NCBI RefSeq assembly: GCF_000208745.1
Contig: NC_030858.1
Span: forward strand, 33,935,041-33,999,040
Length of the DNA: 64,000 bases
Direction of reading: 5' to 3'
DNA from: Theobroma cacao
Lineage: Eukaryota; Streptophyta; Magnoliopsida; Malvales; Malvaceae
The position numbers were made by a program, and so were the translations under genes. Numbering within the stretch: the stretch's first letter is position 1; each line of letters opens with the position of its first letter. Below the pieces are notes generated by a model, which was not told the origin of the DNA, did no database searches, and was given only the letters and a program-made list of their open reading frames with translations. Positions 1 to 13,280 of the stretch are shown here, piece after piece.

Positions 1-74
1 TGAAGCACGTACACAATTCTCGAAAAATTTATTTGATCAAATTAAATAAATATGTATATTGATTAAAGCAATTT

Positions 75-1418
75 AGACGCATGTAGTACAATCGTCTTAC
101 TGAATATTTGTTAAAAGAAAGTTACAAAAATGATCCTAGATACCCTTGTGTTTTTATAAAAAGATTTAGATATGAATTTGTCATAATTATTGATAATTTG
201 AATATTATTGAAAATTTATAAAGAGTTACCAACAGCCGTGGATTACTTAAGAATTTGAAATGAAAGACGTTGAAAAAATAAAGTTTTGTTTGGGTTTTCA
301 GATTGAATACGTGACAAATGAAATTTTTATCCAGTAATCAAATTATATAGTAAAAGTGCTAAAATGATTTTTTATGAAAAAAATGCATCCATTGAGTTCA
401 CCAATGGTTATAAGGTCATTAGAAGTAAAAAATACCCTTTTCGATCTTGTGAGGATGATAAAAAGCTTCTTGATCTTGAAATACCAGATCTTATTATAAG
501 CGAAGTACTAATGTATCTTGCTAGTAATACACAACTTAATATATCATTTGCTGTAAATATTAGCAAGATGTAGTTCTTCTCTAACTTAAAGACATTAGAA
601 TGGAATTAAATATGTACTTTGATATTTTCAAGGAACAATAAACATGGATTTATACTACTCAAATGTATTAAAATTAAATTTAATTGGTTATGCAGGTGCA
701 AAATATTTATCTGATCTACACAAAGCTTGATTCTAGACAGGTTACTTATTCACATGTGAAGGTAGTACTATTTCATAATATTTTATAAAATAAACTATAT
801 GTGCTACTTCTTCTAACCTTATAGAAATTTTGACAATTCGTGAAGGAAGTCATGAATGTGCCTAGTTAAGATATATAACTTAATATATTTGAGAAACGTG
901 TGACTTGTCAATCAAGAAGGAAATACTAACAACGTTATATGAAGATAATACTACTTGCATAGCCCAATTAAATGAAGGATACATTAAAGGCGATAGAATA
1001 AAATATATTTCGTCAAAAATTTTTTTCACTTATGATCTCTAAGAGAAAAGTGATATAATGTTCAACAAATCTATTCAAGTGAAAATTTAGTTTATTCAGA
1101 AAAGTCCTTTTTATTGTAACATTCCAAAAGTTGGTACAAAATATTATAATGCATCATTTTAATGATCTCAATAATGTAGTCATTAGGGGTAGTAAAATAC
1201 GAACTGTGCTCTTTTGCTTCATCAAAGTTTTTCTCACTAGATTTTTTCCATTGGGTTTTTCTTGATAAGGTTTTTAATGAGGTAGTATTTAAAAAGCGTA
1301 TTCTTGAAAAGAATTATGTAATTTTTTTCCTTCACTTAGATTTTTTTTCTCACGAGGCTTTTTCTTAGTAAGATTTTAACGAGAGATATTTTTAATACAA
1401 TAGATATTCAAGAGGGAG
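75..1418 (+). mobile_element. Degraded Ty1/copia polyprotein remnant (reverse transcriptase to RNase H)
   Basis: Broken reading frames on the plus strand match the usual order of copia motifs. Near 80-190 there is a WYNRLTEYLLKE-like stretch followed by YPCVFIKR. Near 420-560 a segment resembles the copia block ending in YLASNTQ..ISFAVN. Near 965-1060 a segment resembles EGYIKGDR.KYIS..FF, the end of the RNase H region. Frameshifts and stops separate these pieces, so no functional polyprotein remains. The purine-rich stretch just before 1419 is in the expected place for a polypurine tract. The 5' part of the element lies outside the window or is lost. Family assignment rests on motif recognition. 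Confidence 0.75.
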
Positions 1419-1701
1419 TGTTATGAATATTTTTATGAATATTCATTTATATTATGTATATATGGATTTGAATGTAGATTAGATTGGATTAAGATTATAA
1501 TTTAATTAATCCATTTAATCCCTTAGCATTATCTTTATCTTGTAAATTTTATCTAGATAAAATGTTATTAGCTTATAAATAGGCCTCCTCATTTTATTTT
1601 TAAATACACATTTGAATAAGATTTTTTTACTCTCTCTAAATACTTTTTATCCCTTTAAGTACTTTCTCTATAGTTGTTCTTTCAAGTTATATTTCATAAC
1701 A
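1419..1701 (+). repeat. 3' LTR of the copia remnant
   Basis: This 283-bp segment begins TGTTATGAA and ends TTCATAACA, a perfect 9-bp terminal inverted repeat of the TG...CA type. It directly follows a purine-rich tract (agagggag) and the copia RNase H remnant. A TATAAATA box is present near 1575. The matching 5' LTR is not in the window. Confidence 0.8.
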
Positions 1702-1715
1702 GAAGGCATAATATT

Positions 1716-2111
1716 TACAAAAAAATTCTTGAACTATTTAAAAATTTTCAAATGAGTACTTATTTTTTTATTACATTCAAGTAAGTCCTTATATTTTTAT
1801 TTTGGATTAAATAAGTTTTTATGATTAATGGTTGATCAATTATCATTAATTAAAATGACACTTGTCATTTTTATATCACATGGTACTGACATGTCATAAT
1901 AGATGTTGATATGATCACATGATAATTTAATTTTCGATGTTAACGTCCTGTGGATATAAAAAACAATAGATGTCATTTTGATTAATAATACTTAATCAAT
2001 TATTAGTTATAAAAGTTTATTTGATGTAAAATAAAAATATAAGAATGTGACAGTACACAACAGAAGAATAAAAACTTATTTGAATTTTCTTAAATAATTC
2101 AAACACTTTTT
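1716..2111. mobile_element. Fold-back MITE, about 396 bp
   Basis: The left arm (about 1722-1868) and right arm (about 1975-2108) are imperfect reverse complements over more than 130 bp. Both carry the TTGAA.TATTTAA and TATTTTTATTTT stretches at matching places, so the element would fold into a long hairpin. It is flanked by ATAATATT at 1708-1715 and 2112-2119, a possible 8-bp target duplication, though AT-rich matches can arise by chance. There is no coding capacity. It lies 14 bp past the end of the copia LTR. Confidence 0.6.
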
Positions 2112-2335
2112 ATAATATTATACCAATTAAAAATTAAACCAAAGTAGCAATTTTAAAATTAAAGACCAAAATTAATATTATTAATAATTGGGGACTAATA
2201 CCACATTCCTCCAACATTACGGACAAAATGAGATTTGGAAAATCTAATTTGAAAAAGACAAAAGTTTCGAGTCCGTTTAAAGGAAATATAAAGAACCCGG
2301 GGACCAATTGATAAATTCCATAATTTCCCAGCCTA

Positions 2336-2364
2336 AAACCCTAGCCCCATCTGCTGTATAAAAA
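2336..2364 (+). promoter_or_regulatory. uS11 promoter: telo-box and TATA box
   Basis: AAACCCTA at 2336-2343 is the telo-box motif found in many plant ribosomal protein promoters. TATAAAAA at 2357-2364 is about 95 bp before the start codon and fits a TATA box, placing transcription start near 2390. Function is inferred from motif and position. Confidence 0.6.
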
Positions 2365-2456
2365 CTAAAGCTTTAAGCATTGTTCATCTTCTCCGTCATT
2401 TTGAAGTCCACTCTCCTTAACGCTCTAACCCTCTCATCTTCTGCCAACTTCGAACC

Positions 2457-5527
<3,071 letters not shown>

Positions 5528-7486
5528 ACTAGCACCTTCTATTATAGCAACCTATCCTTCAGTTTTGGTGGTAGTGCTTCTGTTTACTTGGTAATGGTTG
5601 TTCATTGTGACTCTTTTTTGTAGTTTTAACCGACTTGGTAGCCCTGGGATTTATATTTGAGTAGTACAAATGAATGGCTCTAAATCTATCCTGGCATTTT
5701 TTTATGTTCCAATTACTTTTTAGTATGAATCTCCTGTTATAAGGAGAGATGCTTTATGAAAGGAGTATTATCGTTGATTATCAATCGTGGATGCTTTAGC
5801 ATTGTGGTACAAACCCTGGCATGGCAATTTATCAACTGAGGTTGCAACCCCACTGTGATGTCAGTTATTACCAAGTATACTGTTCTTTGTTCTGCATTGC
5901 TTCAGATTTCCAAATTAAGCTGCGCATAGGATTCTTAATTCTTTCTTTTAAAGTGGTCCTTTTGAATGTGGATAGCGATATCTCTACTTGGGGAGAAAAC
6001 GTCAATCTATTTCTATTGAGGCTAATGCCTTAATCCTTCATTGTTGATGGTAAGAAGGGTTGAGATTCCCTCGAAATGCTTTTAGTTTCGATAATAAACG
6101 CGCACTTTTAGTCATGGCTGGCTCGGTCATAAGCATTAGCCATTGCGACCTTCAGGCCCGCTTAAGATGGGCTTGTAGGGTTCAAGTCTTTTTCCAAACT
6201 GAAGGTTAACTCAAATCAAGTGCTCTGTCTTAACCCTTGCTATTGGTCTCAGTTGCATCAATCTCCTCTCTATTTCATTTTCTTGTGCAAGTTAATCCAA
6301 TTTGTGCTCTTCTATTTTCTCTCTTGTCACGCAACAGCAAAATTTTTATAAGTTAATATCTTAAATTATAAAAATTTATTCATTAATTGAGATATTATTT
6401 AATTGATAAATTAATAATTTATTAATTTCTATGTTAATTAATACAAAATTAATTTATGGATGTATTTTTTATTTTTTTTCAAGATATTGAACTTAACACA
6501 TATATTGTGTGTTGTAATTATATGAATATTACCTAATTATCGAATTACAAATTATCATTATTCTATGTATTTATCTAATCAAAATAAGTTAATGAATGTA
6601 ATTAGTCTTATTAAATAGAAGTCATGAATCTATTTATTTATTCAACAAACTAAAATTACATTTTATATATACTTAATTAATATACTTCATGAACATTAAG
6701 TTAAGTAAAAACATCATTAAAAGAACATACAATATTATAATGATAAAACTAAACATAATGATTTTTTGAGATGTAAAGAAATCAATAATAACGGATGAAA
6801 TGCGTGAAGTATTATGTGAGTACAATATAAAAAATCCAAATTACACTCAAAAACAATTGTAACAGTGAATGTCAGAAAAATTTAACTTGGAAGTGAGCTA
6901 AGCAACAATATCAAATACAATCAAGATGCACTCAAAGCAACAATCACATCGTATAATTTTCTCTTGTAATACAAGAACACTATATTAAGCTTTTTACTGT
7001 ACTAAGAAAAGTTAGAGACGAGATCTAATGAGACATCAATTTTAAGAAAAAATAAGTAATATTGGAGTCATATTTTACAAAGGCTTTTTAATTAAGTCAT
7101 GTATATATATAATTTTGATGTATAAGGAGATTATTAATTTATATATCAAGTAGGACATATGTGTTTTTTTTAAATGTGTTATCTTATAAATTTAATGAAT
7201 TATTAATTTATCACATTAATTACAAATTGAGACAAATTAAAAATATTATTAATCAAAATTATTAATTTATCAAATATTAATTTATGGTCTATTTAATTAA
7301 GAAGTATAGGTTTTTTTTTTTCTAGTTCAACACAGGAAAGGCAGGGAGAGAGAAACCATGAAACAATCCATCGTATAATTAATTATAGCTACGAATGTCA
7401 AATTGTAGATACCTACCCTCTGATGAAGAGGGGATGGTTACTCAACACATAATCACAACAAATATTTGAGAACATAGCAACTATCT
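5528..7486. other. Intergenic region after uS11
   Basis: The first part, to about 5720, is the probable 3' UTR of uS11. 5800-6310 has more balanced composition but no recognisable gene. 6330-7320 is AT-rich with no coding signal that I can see. Confidence 0.6.
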
Positions 7487-8107
7487 TCACTTGGATGCAA
7501 GACCAGACTTGAGAGCTTGAATAGTAGCAACGTCGGTTTTGAAGGATTAAGCCAAGATGCCATCCTCAATGTTCGTGGCAAAAAGAGTTTTAGGAAGTGA
7601 TACTGTGCCTGCATTTGCACTTCCAAAAGCAGAAACCGCTGCAGCTGGATTCTTTGCATCAGAATTGTACTGAAAGTGCACAAGTCCCTTAGGGAACACA
7701 AACATGTCACCCACTTACAGGGTTTGAGTAAAAAGCTTGTTGGTTGTGTCCACAAAACCAACTTGAAGGGAACCGGCCGTGAGGAAAAGGAGCTCAGCCG
7801 AACGAGGGTGAGTGCGAGGAGGGTTTATAGAACCAGTTGGGAATTGGAGAACAGCATAAGAAACACTTTGCCCGTGGAGAGCAGGGAATTCCACCGCGCT
7901 TGCTTTCGTGACTGTAAAATTTGTGGGACTATCAACTAGGTCTCGGTTCCCTGTGAATGTGAAGAAGTTTCCATCAGTATCTTTCACGTCCGGGGGGACT
8001 AGAAAGTCCGAAGTGATGTCTGCGTCTCCGGCTAATGCCATTTGGGCAATTGCAAATGAAGAAAACAGAACAACAAAGAATTTCAGGGTGGAAATTCTTT
8101 AGGCCAT
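7487..8107 (-). pseudogene. Germin-like protein pseudogene (three nonsense codons)
   Basis: Clearly homologous to the two intact genes at 9669 and 14635 over its full length, including the signal peptide region, the cupin box with PPRTHPRSAELLF, GDMFVFPKGLVHFQYN and the C-terminus SGLASK. Relative to the intact copies, codon 3 is TAA. The Gln in the LFTQ.LQ.GD stretch is TAA (near 7716). The Lys in ILAKSF is also TAA (near 7550). Two residues before PTNF are deleted, and the first His of the HTH metal motif has become Arg. An internal ATG at 8041 gives only a leaderless fragment up to the second stop. The TATA box and upstream block are still present. It is the most downstream of three tandem copies. 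Read-through or reannotation is unlikely given three independent stops. Confidence 0.9.
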
Positions 8108-8209
8108 GGTTGAAACTCTGATGTACAGACGTGAAAAGTCTGGCGTATCACTACTTACTGCAACACGGGATGTGCTGGATGAGGTGTTTTGAACTTTGAA
8201 GGGCTGTGC

Positions 8210-8350
8210 TATTTATAGAGTTATGTTTATGCGATTGCTTGGCACTTGCTGCAAGCCGTTTTGATGGCGCCTATAGGTGAAGATCACCAAGTACTTTGTA
8301 TTTGTGGTTGTTTGGATTGTCCTTTAGCTGGTGATCAACGACATTAAAAA
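8210..8350 (-). promoter_or_regulatory. Retained promoter of the germin-like pseudogene
   Basis: TATAAATA (minus strand) lies at 8210-8217, about 100 bp before the old start codon. The block at about 8266-8350 matches the same position upstream of the other two germin-like genes (shared CTAYAGGTGAAGAT and CTTTGTATTTRTGG). The GGTCAAAGAC motif of the neighbouring copy reads GATCAACGAC here, so the W-box-like core is lost. Confidence 0.55.
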
Positions 8351-9668
8351 TATTAAAGCAATATGCACATATTCATGAAGACCCTGTCAACCGGCTATTT
8401 GCCGCATTCTGCTAATTTTTGTTATGCCCATGGTAGATAATAACATTGGCGGCATCTAGCTAGAAATTTCCTGGGCAGTCTACAACAAACAAGCCAACCG
8501 GTTTTTACATTTTAGGTACCTCATCTTGTTGTTCTTGAACTTGAACCTAGATACAAACATGTAACCAAAAGCAGGCCAAAGGAGAAAAGAAAGTATGCTA
8601 GGCTTTGTGAATATCACATTCTTTCTGCTTCTTAATTCAGAAGGCACAAGTTTCATTTCATCTGTAAACTACCCAAAAGCAATAACAATGGCCTCAATCC
8701 TGCTCAGAGCTCAATCAGGTTGATTATCATCTTTGTTCTAGCTAGCTGTATTCACAGTCCCAAATCGATTCTCAAAACAATAGCTGGAAAATCTTCACAT
8801 TCAGTGGACTGCATGGAATATTTAGGAAAAAGAAAAAAAGAGAGTAAAGCTAGCATTGCTGGGTTCTCACCTTTCATGCTCAGTTTGGGAAGTAATTTAG
8901 TTGCTTATAGTTTTTCTTAGTGTTTTCTTGAACTGACAAAGAAAAAGAATATAAAGCCAAAGACCATTATCCATTTCTAACTCACATATGACAATATGGG
9001 AATTATTGGCCCGAGAAATTGATTTCTGAGCTTCAAGATAATTTAAATTCTTAAGAAAAGAGTAGCTGAAGTTGAACACTTCAGATTACAATCATTTTAG
9101 TAGTAATTAAACTGGTTAGATCAAATTTATGGTTTATCATAAATTTATAGGATTTTCTTATAGAAAGAGTTCTTGACAAGAAATGAGCCCAGAAAAATTC
9201 TGGTTAAAATTAACAATGCAGCTACCAGATCATTAGTCGAAAACAATGTGCAACCCAACTGTGTGGCTATGAAATTTGAGGGTTCAGCAGGGGAAGTTCT
9301 CGGATGCTTTGGAGAGCTTTAAACATGTTTTAGCCAAAGAAAGCAACAAAGAGTTCAGGAAGATAATGCAAAGATAAACCATATCAGTGACTGAAGTTCT
9401 AATTTTTCGTAACAGATTCTGCTGTGAAACTGATTGGACTAATGTCCTTTTCTCTAGTTCATAGTTTCAATCGTCTTAGACATAAATTTCTAATAACAAA
9501 TGAAGAGTCAATTTATTCAGCTACATATGGGAAAAGCACACCTGCATATCAAGAGGGATGCTAGTTCCGTACAAAATCACAACAACTAAGGGAGAGTAAG
9601 AAAACAAAAAGGAATAATGCATCTAAGAACAAATCAGCACTAGTTACTGCTTATTATGTCCTCATGGC
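8351..9668. other. Spacer between germin-like copies 1 and 2
   Basis: 8351-8760 is homologous to sequence upstream of copy 2 (10540-10713 and 12915-13110), so the tandem duplication includes several hundred base pairs of upstream DNA. From 8760 to about 9480 I see no gene. 9480-9668 is the probable 3' UTR and flank of copy 2 and resembles the sequence after copy 3. Confidence 0.6.
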
Positions 9669-10295
9669 TTATTTAGATGCAAGACCAGACTTGAGAGATT
9701 GAATAGTAGCAACATCAGTTTTGAAGGATTTAGCCAAGATGTTGTCATCAATGTCAGTGGCGAATAGAGTCTTCGGAAGTGAGACAGTGCCTGCATTTGC
9801 ACTCCCAAAAGCAGAAAACGCGAAAGCCATATTCTTTGCATCAGCATTGTACTGAAAGTGCACAAGTCCCTTAGGAAAGATGAACATGTCACCAGCTTGT
9901 AGCGACTGAGTGAAAAGCTTGTTGGTTGTGTCAACGAAACCAACTTCCAGGCTTCCAGCTACGAGGAACAGGAGCTCAGCAGAACGGGGATGAGTATGGG
10001 GAGGATTGGTTGAACCAGCTGGGAATTGAAGAACTGCATAGGAAACACTTTGCCCGTTTAGAGCAGGGAACTCTACCATGCTTGCTTTCATGACCGTAAA
10101 ATTTGTGGGGAAGTCTCCATCAACGAGGGCACGCATCCCAGTAAACGTAAAGAAGTTTCCATCAATATTGTTTACGTCTGGTGGGACTAAAAAATCAGAG
10201 GTGATGTCTGGATCTCCTGCCGAGGACACTTGGGCAATAGTAAATGTAGATAACAGAGCAAAAAGGAATTTCAGGGTGGAAATTCTTGAGGCCAT
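9669..10295 (-). CDS. Germin-like protein (cupin), copy 2
   Basis: A secreted cupin of 208 residues with no intron. Residues 1-26 form a signal peptide (hydrophobic core FLFALLSTFTIAQ, likely cut before GDPD). Cupin box 1 holds His100, His102 and Glu107, and box 2 holds His146 within GDMFIFPKGLVHFQYN. These four residues are the manganese ligands of germins. An N-glycosylation site NFT occurs near residue 65. Germins form apoplastic oligomers, and some have oxalate oxidase or superoxide dismutase activity; which applies here cannot be told. The pair of N-terminal cysteines of true germins is absent (the region reads SDFLVPPD), as in the germin-like 9-3 type. The ATG at 10295 is preferred over an upstream one because it aligns with both paralogues and begins the signal peptide. 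Confidence 0.93.
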   Translation of the reverse strand: MASRISTLKFLFALLSTFTIAQVSSAGDPDITSDFLVPPDVNNIDGNFFTFTGMRALVDGDFPTNFTVMKASMVEFPALNGQSVSYAVLQFPAGSTNPPHTHPRSAELLFLVAGSLEVGFVDTTNKLFTQSLQAGDMFIFPKGLVHFQYNADAKNMAFAFSAFGSANAGTVSLPKTLFATDIDDNILAKSFKTDVATIQSLKSGLASK

Positions 10296-10392
10296 GGTGG
10301 AAAAGTTGATGGTAGAAGTGTAGAGCTTTGGTGTGTAACTTCGCATAACACTAGATGTGCTGGTGAGGTGCTTGAACTTCGAATGGCTGTGC

Positions 10393-10536
10393 TATTTATG
10401 GAGTTCTATTTACGCCAATTCTTCACTCCTAGCATTGCTGCAGGCCGATTTGTTGGTGCCTACAGGTGAAGATCACTAAGGACTTTGTATTTATGGTTTG
10501 TTTGGTTCTTCATTTGGATGGTCAAAGACCTTAAAG
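10393..10536 (-). promoter_or_regulatory. Promoter of germin-like copy 2
   Basis: CATAAATA (minus strand) at 10393-10400 is in the TATA position. The block at 10454-10536 is shared with the other two copies. It contains GGTCAAAGACC at 10520-10530, whose minus-strand reading includes TTGACC, a W-box core bound by WRKY factors. Regulation by WRKY proteins is inference. Confidence 0.5.
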
Positions 10537-11171
10537 GCATTACAAAGAATAGCACATATTCCTCAACAGGCAGAAAAATAATAACTCAAAGCCTGCCACA
10601 TCAACTCTTTCCTTTTGATTTTTTTTGTCTGTTCCAGGGTAGATAACAACATTGGTGGCATCTAGCTAGGAATTTCCTAAGCAGTACTCTGCAACAAATA
10701 TAACTAGACAAACTATGTTAGCTTCATGTTTTTTTTGAAAGATTGGAGTTTCATTGCAAAGAAGGGTGGAATAAGGGGGTGGAATAATCCCTTTCAAAAG
10801 ACATCAGTAAAGAACCAGTGATTTGTGGGCTATACCTGGGCACAAAAAGCAGGTATATTCCCCAAATTTTACTCATAGCTACCCACAAGAATCTGCTATA
10901 CAAAAATTTGACAACCATACACTTCCCATGACTGACACATGCACAATCCTACCTATACACAACACATCAAGCCATGGCAGTAGAACAAAATAGAACCCGA
11001 CCCTTCTAACCCTTAAAAACCACAAAAACTTTAACAGACAATCAAGAAGCACAAAAATCATCAATTCAAGAGCAGAACATCAGTCACCCGGTGACAGATT
11101 GCAAGACATTCGATACTTCACAAGCTAGAGTTTTCCTCACCAGTTCCATGTATCCGCAGAAGATCCTGCTG

Positions 11172-11369
11172 CCTGTAGAATTCTGCCAAAAGGTCCAAGT
11201 CATTGACATAGTTAAGAAGCTGAACCACCTTCTCGTATGTTTCCTCCACCACTTTCTTATTTCACCCTTCTTGAGGATATTATCACAGAAGGTGGCCAGC
11301 AATTCAGCGCTGTAAATGTCAGCAACACTTCTTTTGCAAAATCGTCTTGAAAGCTTCTTTCATCAGGCC
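11172..11369 (-). pseudogene. Cullin (CUL1-like) coding fragment trapped in the LINE
   Basis: On the minus strand, this roughly 200-bp piece encodes, with frameshifts, SAELLATFCDNILKKG followed by VVEETYEKVVQLLNYVNDL and LLAEFYR. These match the order of a conserved stretch of CUL1-type cullins (LLATFCDNILKKGG...EEtLEKVVKLL.Y..DKDLFAEFYR). At least two frame changes are needed. It lies between two copies of the LINE 3' region, in the same sense as the LINE, and no intron-like sequence interrupts it. It is not a functional gene. The cullin assignment is by motif recognition. Confidence 0.75.
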
Positions 11370-12091
11370 TGGGCACTAAAAGCAGGTAATCCCCAAGTCA
11401 TCCTCACAACTACCCACAACAACTTACTGAACAAAAATCAGACAACTATACACTCCCATAAAACTGAGACTTGCACATTCCTGCCTAAACAAAACTCATT
11501 AATTCATGGCAGCATAGGTCAATAGAAGATGACGCTCCTACCCTTGACAACCACAAAACCTTTACAGACAATCCAGAAGCACAAAAGAACCTCAAGAAAT
11601 AGCAGAACCTTCAGCCTCCTGATCACAACTCGCAAGACATTGAATGCTTCACTAGCAAGAGTTTTCCTCACCAATTCCTAAAATCTGCAGAAGGTCCCGC
11701 TGCCTATTAACCCCTTCTTTTGCCAACCTGTCAACAACTTGGTTGCCTTCTCTTCTTGTGTGAATAATTTCCCATCTGCTAACCTTCGCCTTTAGCTTCT
11801 CAATTTGTAGAACCCATCTTCTCAATTTCCATGGGGCCGTTTGAGGTTGGTTTGTCCAGTTAACTGCATTCACTGAGTCGCTTTCAACCACCAAGGATAT
11901 TTGTTTCCTCCACTCAGTGGCTGCAAAAATCAAGAACGCTTCTCTGATAGCTAGAAATTCTGCTGTATTCGCATCACTGACCCCAATCGATGTATAGAAA
12001 ATAATTTTGATCTCACCTTAGCAATTCCGAAGTACACCCCCAATACCTGCTTCCCCAAGTGACCCTCTGTCAGCCCCATCAACATTGAACT

Positions 12092-12477
12092 TGTAACGAC
12101 CCAAATCAAATAACTGATCCAGCAGCTTTTTAGCCCTAAATCACATTACCTTCAAAAGCTTAACCTCAAGTTTTGATGTCTTTATCAAGGTCACACATCA
12201 TAGCTTAAGCTCAAGTTTTGATGTTCTCATCAAGGTCACACATCATATCTACGGGACCAAGATCTCACCAGAGCAATGTGAAAGTTCACATAAAACTGGT
12301 GCAGGTTCTGATACCATTTGTAGCGATCCAAGTCCAATCACTGGCCCAACAGTTTTTGAATCTAAATCACGTGACCCTCAAAAGCTTAAGTTTAAGTTGC
12401 TAGTAGTGGTGGGCTTGGATTGTTATATAAGTATTAACAATCATATTCACATCAGATATGAAATGTTGGATATTACA
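12092..12477 (-). mobile_element. TRIM-like small LTR element nested in the LINE
   Basis: This 386-bp insertion interrupts the LINE RNase H frame between GWMKF and NVDG. It is flanked by an exact 5-bp duplication, GAACT, at 12087-12091 and 12478-12482. In minus orientation the 5' LTR is 12319-12477. It is followed by TGGTATCAGAA (12306-12316), which fits a primer-binding site for initiator tRNA-Met. The 3' LTR starts at the left end (12092) and is recognisably similar to the 5' LTR for about 70 bp. The internal part contains a duplicated segment of about 45 bp (12158 and 12204, each ending GTCACACATCAT). There is no coding capacity, as usual for TRIMs. Confidence 0.78.
12319..12477 (-). repeat. 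5' LTR of the nested TRIM
   Basis: A 159-bp terminal repeat that in element orientation begins TGTAATATCC and ends CGCTACA, followed after two bases by the putative primer-binding site. Similarity to 12092-12165 supports its identity as an LTR. Confidence 0.65.
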
Positions 12478-13128
12478 GAACTTCATCCATCCCTGTTCTG
12501 GTTTCTTCCATTCAATGCTTACTCTTGGTTTTTTACTGTCCTTCTTAGTGACCTGCACCTTGGGTTTACAGAATTAGCTTAGCACACTAGGATGTTCCTC
12601 GGGCCATTTAGCAGCAGCCCAACTTGCAACTCTTAGTTTCACCAGATCAAAAATCTGCTCAGGGTCCTAGCTTTTTCCTTTAAAAGTGAGCTCATTTCTA
12701 CTTAGCCAAATAGTCTAAGAAATCGCAAAAAACCCCATCTGCCAAATTCTCATATCACTATTTCTCACATAAGCTCCGTTCCATGCCTCCAATGCAGCTT
12801 TAATATTATTAGGAGTGATCCATGCGTAGTTCCAATAGCTGCACCATTTTGTCCAAACTTCCCAAATTTTAAAACAAGTCACGAACAAATGCTCAACCGT
12901 ATGTTAGCTTCACGTTAACTTGATGCTCAAAACATGTAGCCAAAGGAGAAAAGAGAACACTGAGCGTTGTGAATTTATGTCACAGTACATCTGGCTCCTT
13001 GATTTAGAAAACAAATCTAAATTCATCTGTGAAGCAACAAGCAATAACAGTTAATGGACTTAATTCTGCTCAGAGCTCAGTCATATAATATTCTGAGTTC
13101 TAGCTTCTTGACACTTTGTTAGAGATCA

Positions 13129-13280
13129 AGTACCAAGGAAATAGCTTATTATCCTTGGTTCTCTGTTGTTTTACCAAGGAAAACACTGGATATGCTTGGT
13201 ATACTTTTCTGGTTTTATACCAAGGAAATAGGATCTTATCCTTGGTTTGTCGATGATCAGACAAAGGAAAACCTGGTTTT
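13129..13280. repeat. Diverged tandem duplication with CCAAGG/CCTTGG motifs
   Basis: Two units about 88 bp apart share TACCAAGGAAATAG followed by TTATCCTTGGTT and a further CAAAGGAAAA/CAAGGAAAA. Each unit contains short inverted CCAAGG and CCTTGG segments. No coding role is apparent. Confidence 0.5.

Larger units (their letters stand above)
10729..12899 (-). mobile_element. 5'-truncated chimeric LINE with poly(A) end and target-site duplication
   Basis: Read on the minus strand, this is the 3' part of a non-LTR retrotransposon. 12600-12899 encodes the region after the reverse transcriptase (WTKWCSYWNYAWI, FFAISWTIWLSRNE). 11650-12080 plus 12483-12530 encode the LINE RNase H domain (GWMKFNVDGADRGSLGEAG, ESDSVNAVNW, HTRREGNQVVDRLAKEG). 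The element ends in a short poly(A) (T run at 10729-10736). Flanking direct repeats of 15 bp with one mismatch, TATGTTAGCTTCAYG at 10714-10728 and 12900-12914, mark target-primed insertion. The 3' end is present twice (about 10737-11172 and 11366-11700), with a cullin fragment between. A TRIM is inserted at 12092-12477. Confidence 0.85.

Noticed and set aside
6110..6200. tRNA- or SINE-like box B (GGGTTCAAGTC) with a CTTAAGA loop upstream
   Set aside because: The T-arm and acceptor stems do not pair properly and box A is unconvincing; no target duplication or A/T tail could be fixed.
10296..10346. N-terminal extension of germin-like copy 2 (and the similar one at 15262-15324)
   Set aside because: The extensions are not shared between copies, and the shorter start aligns with a proper signal peptide in all three.
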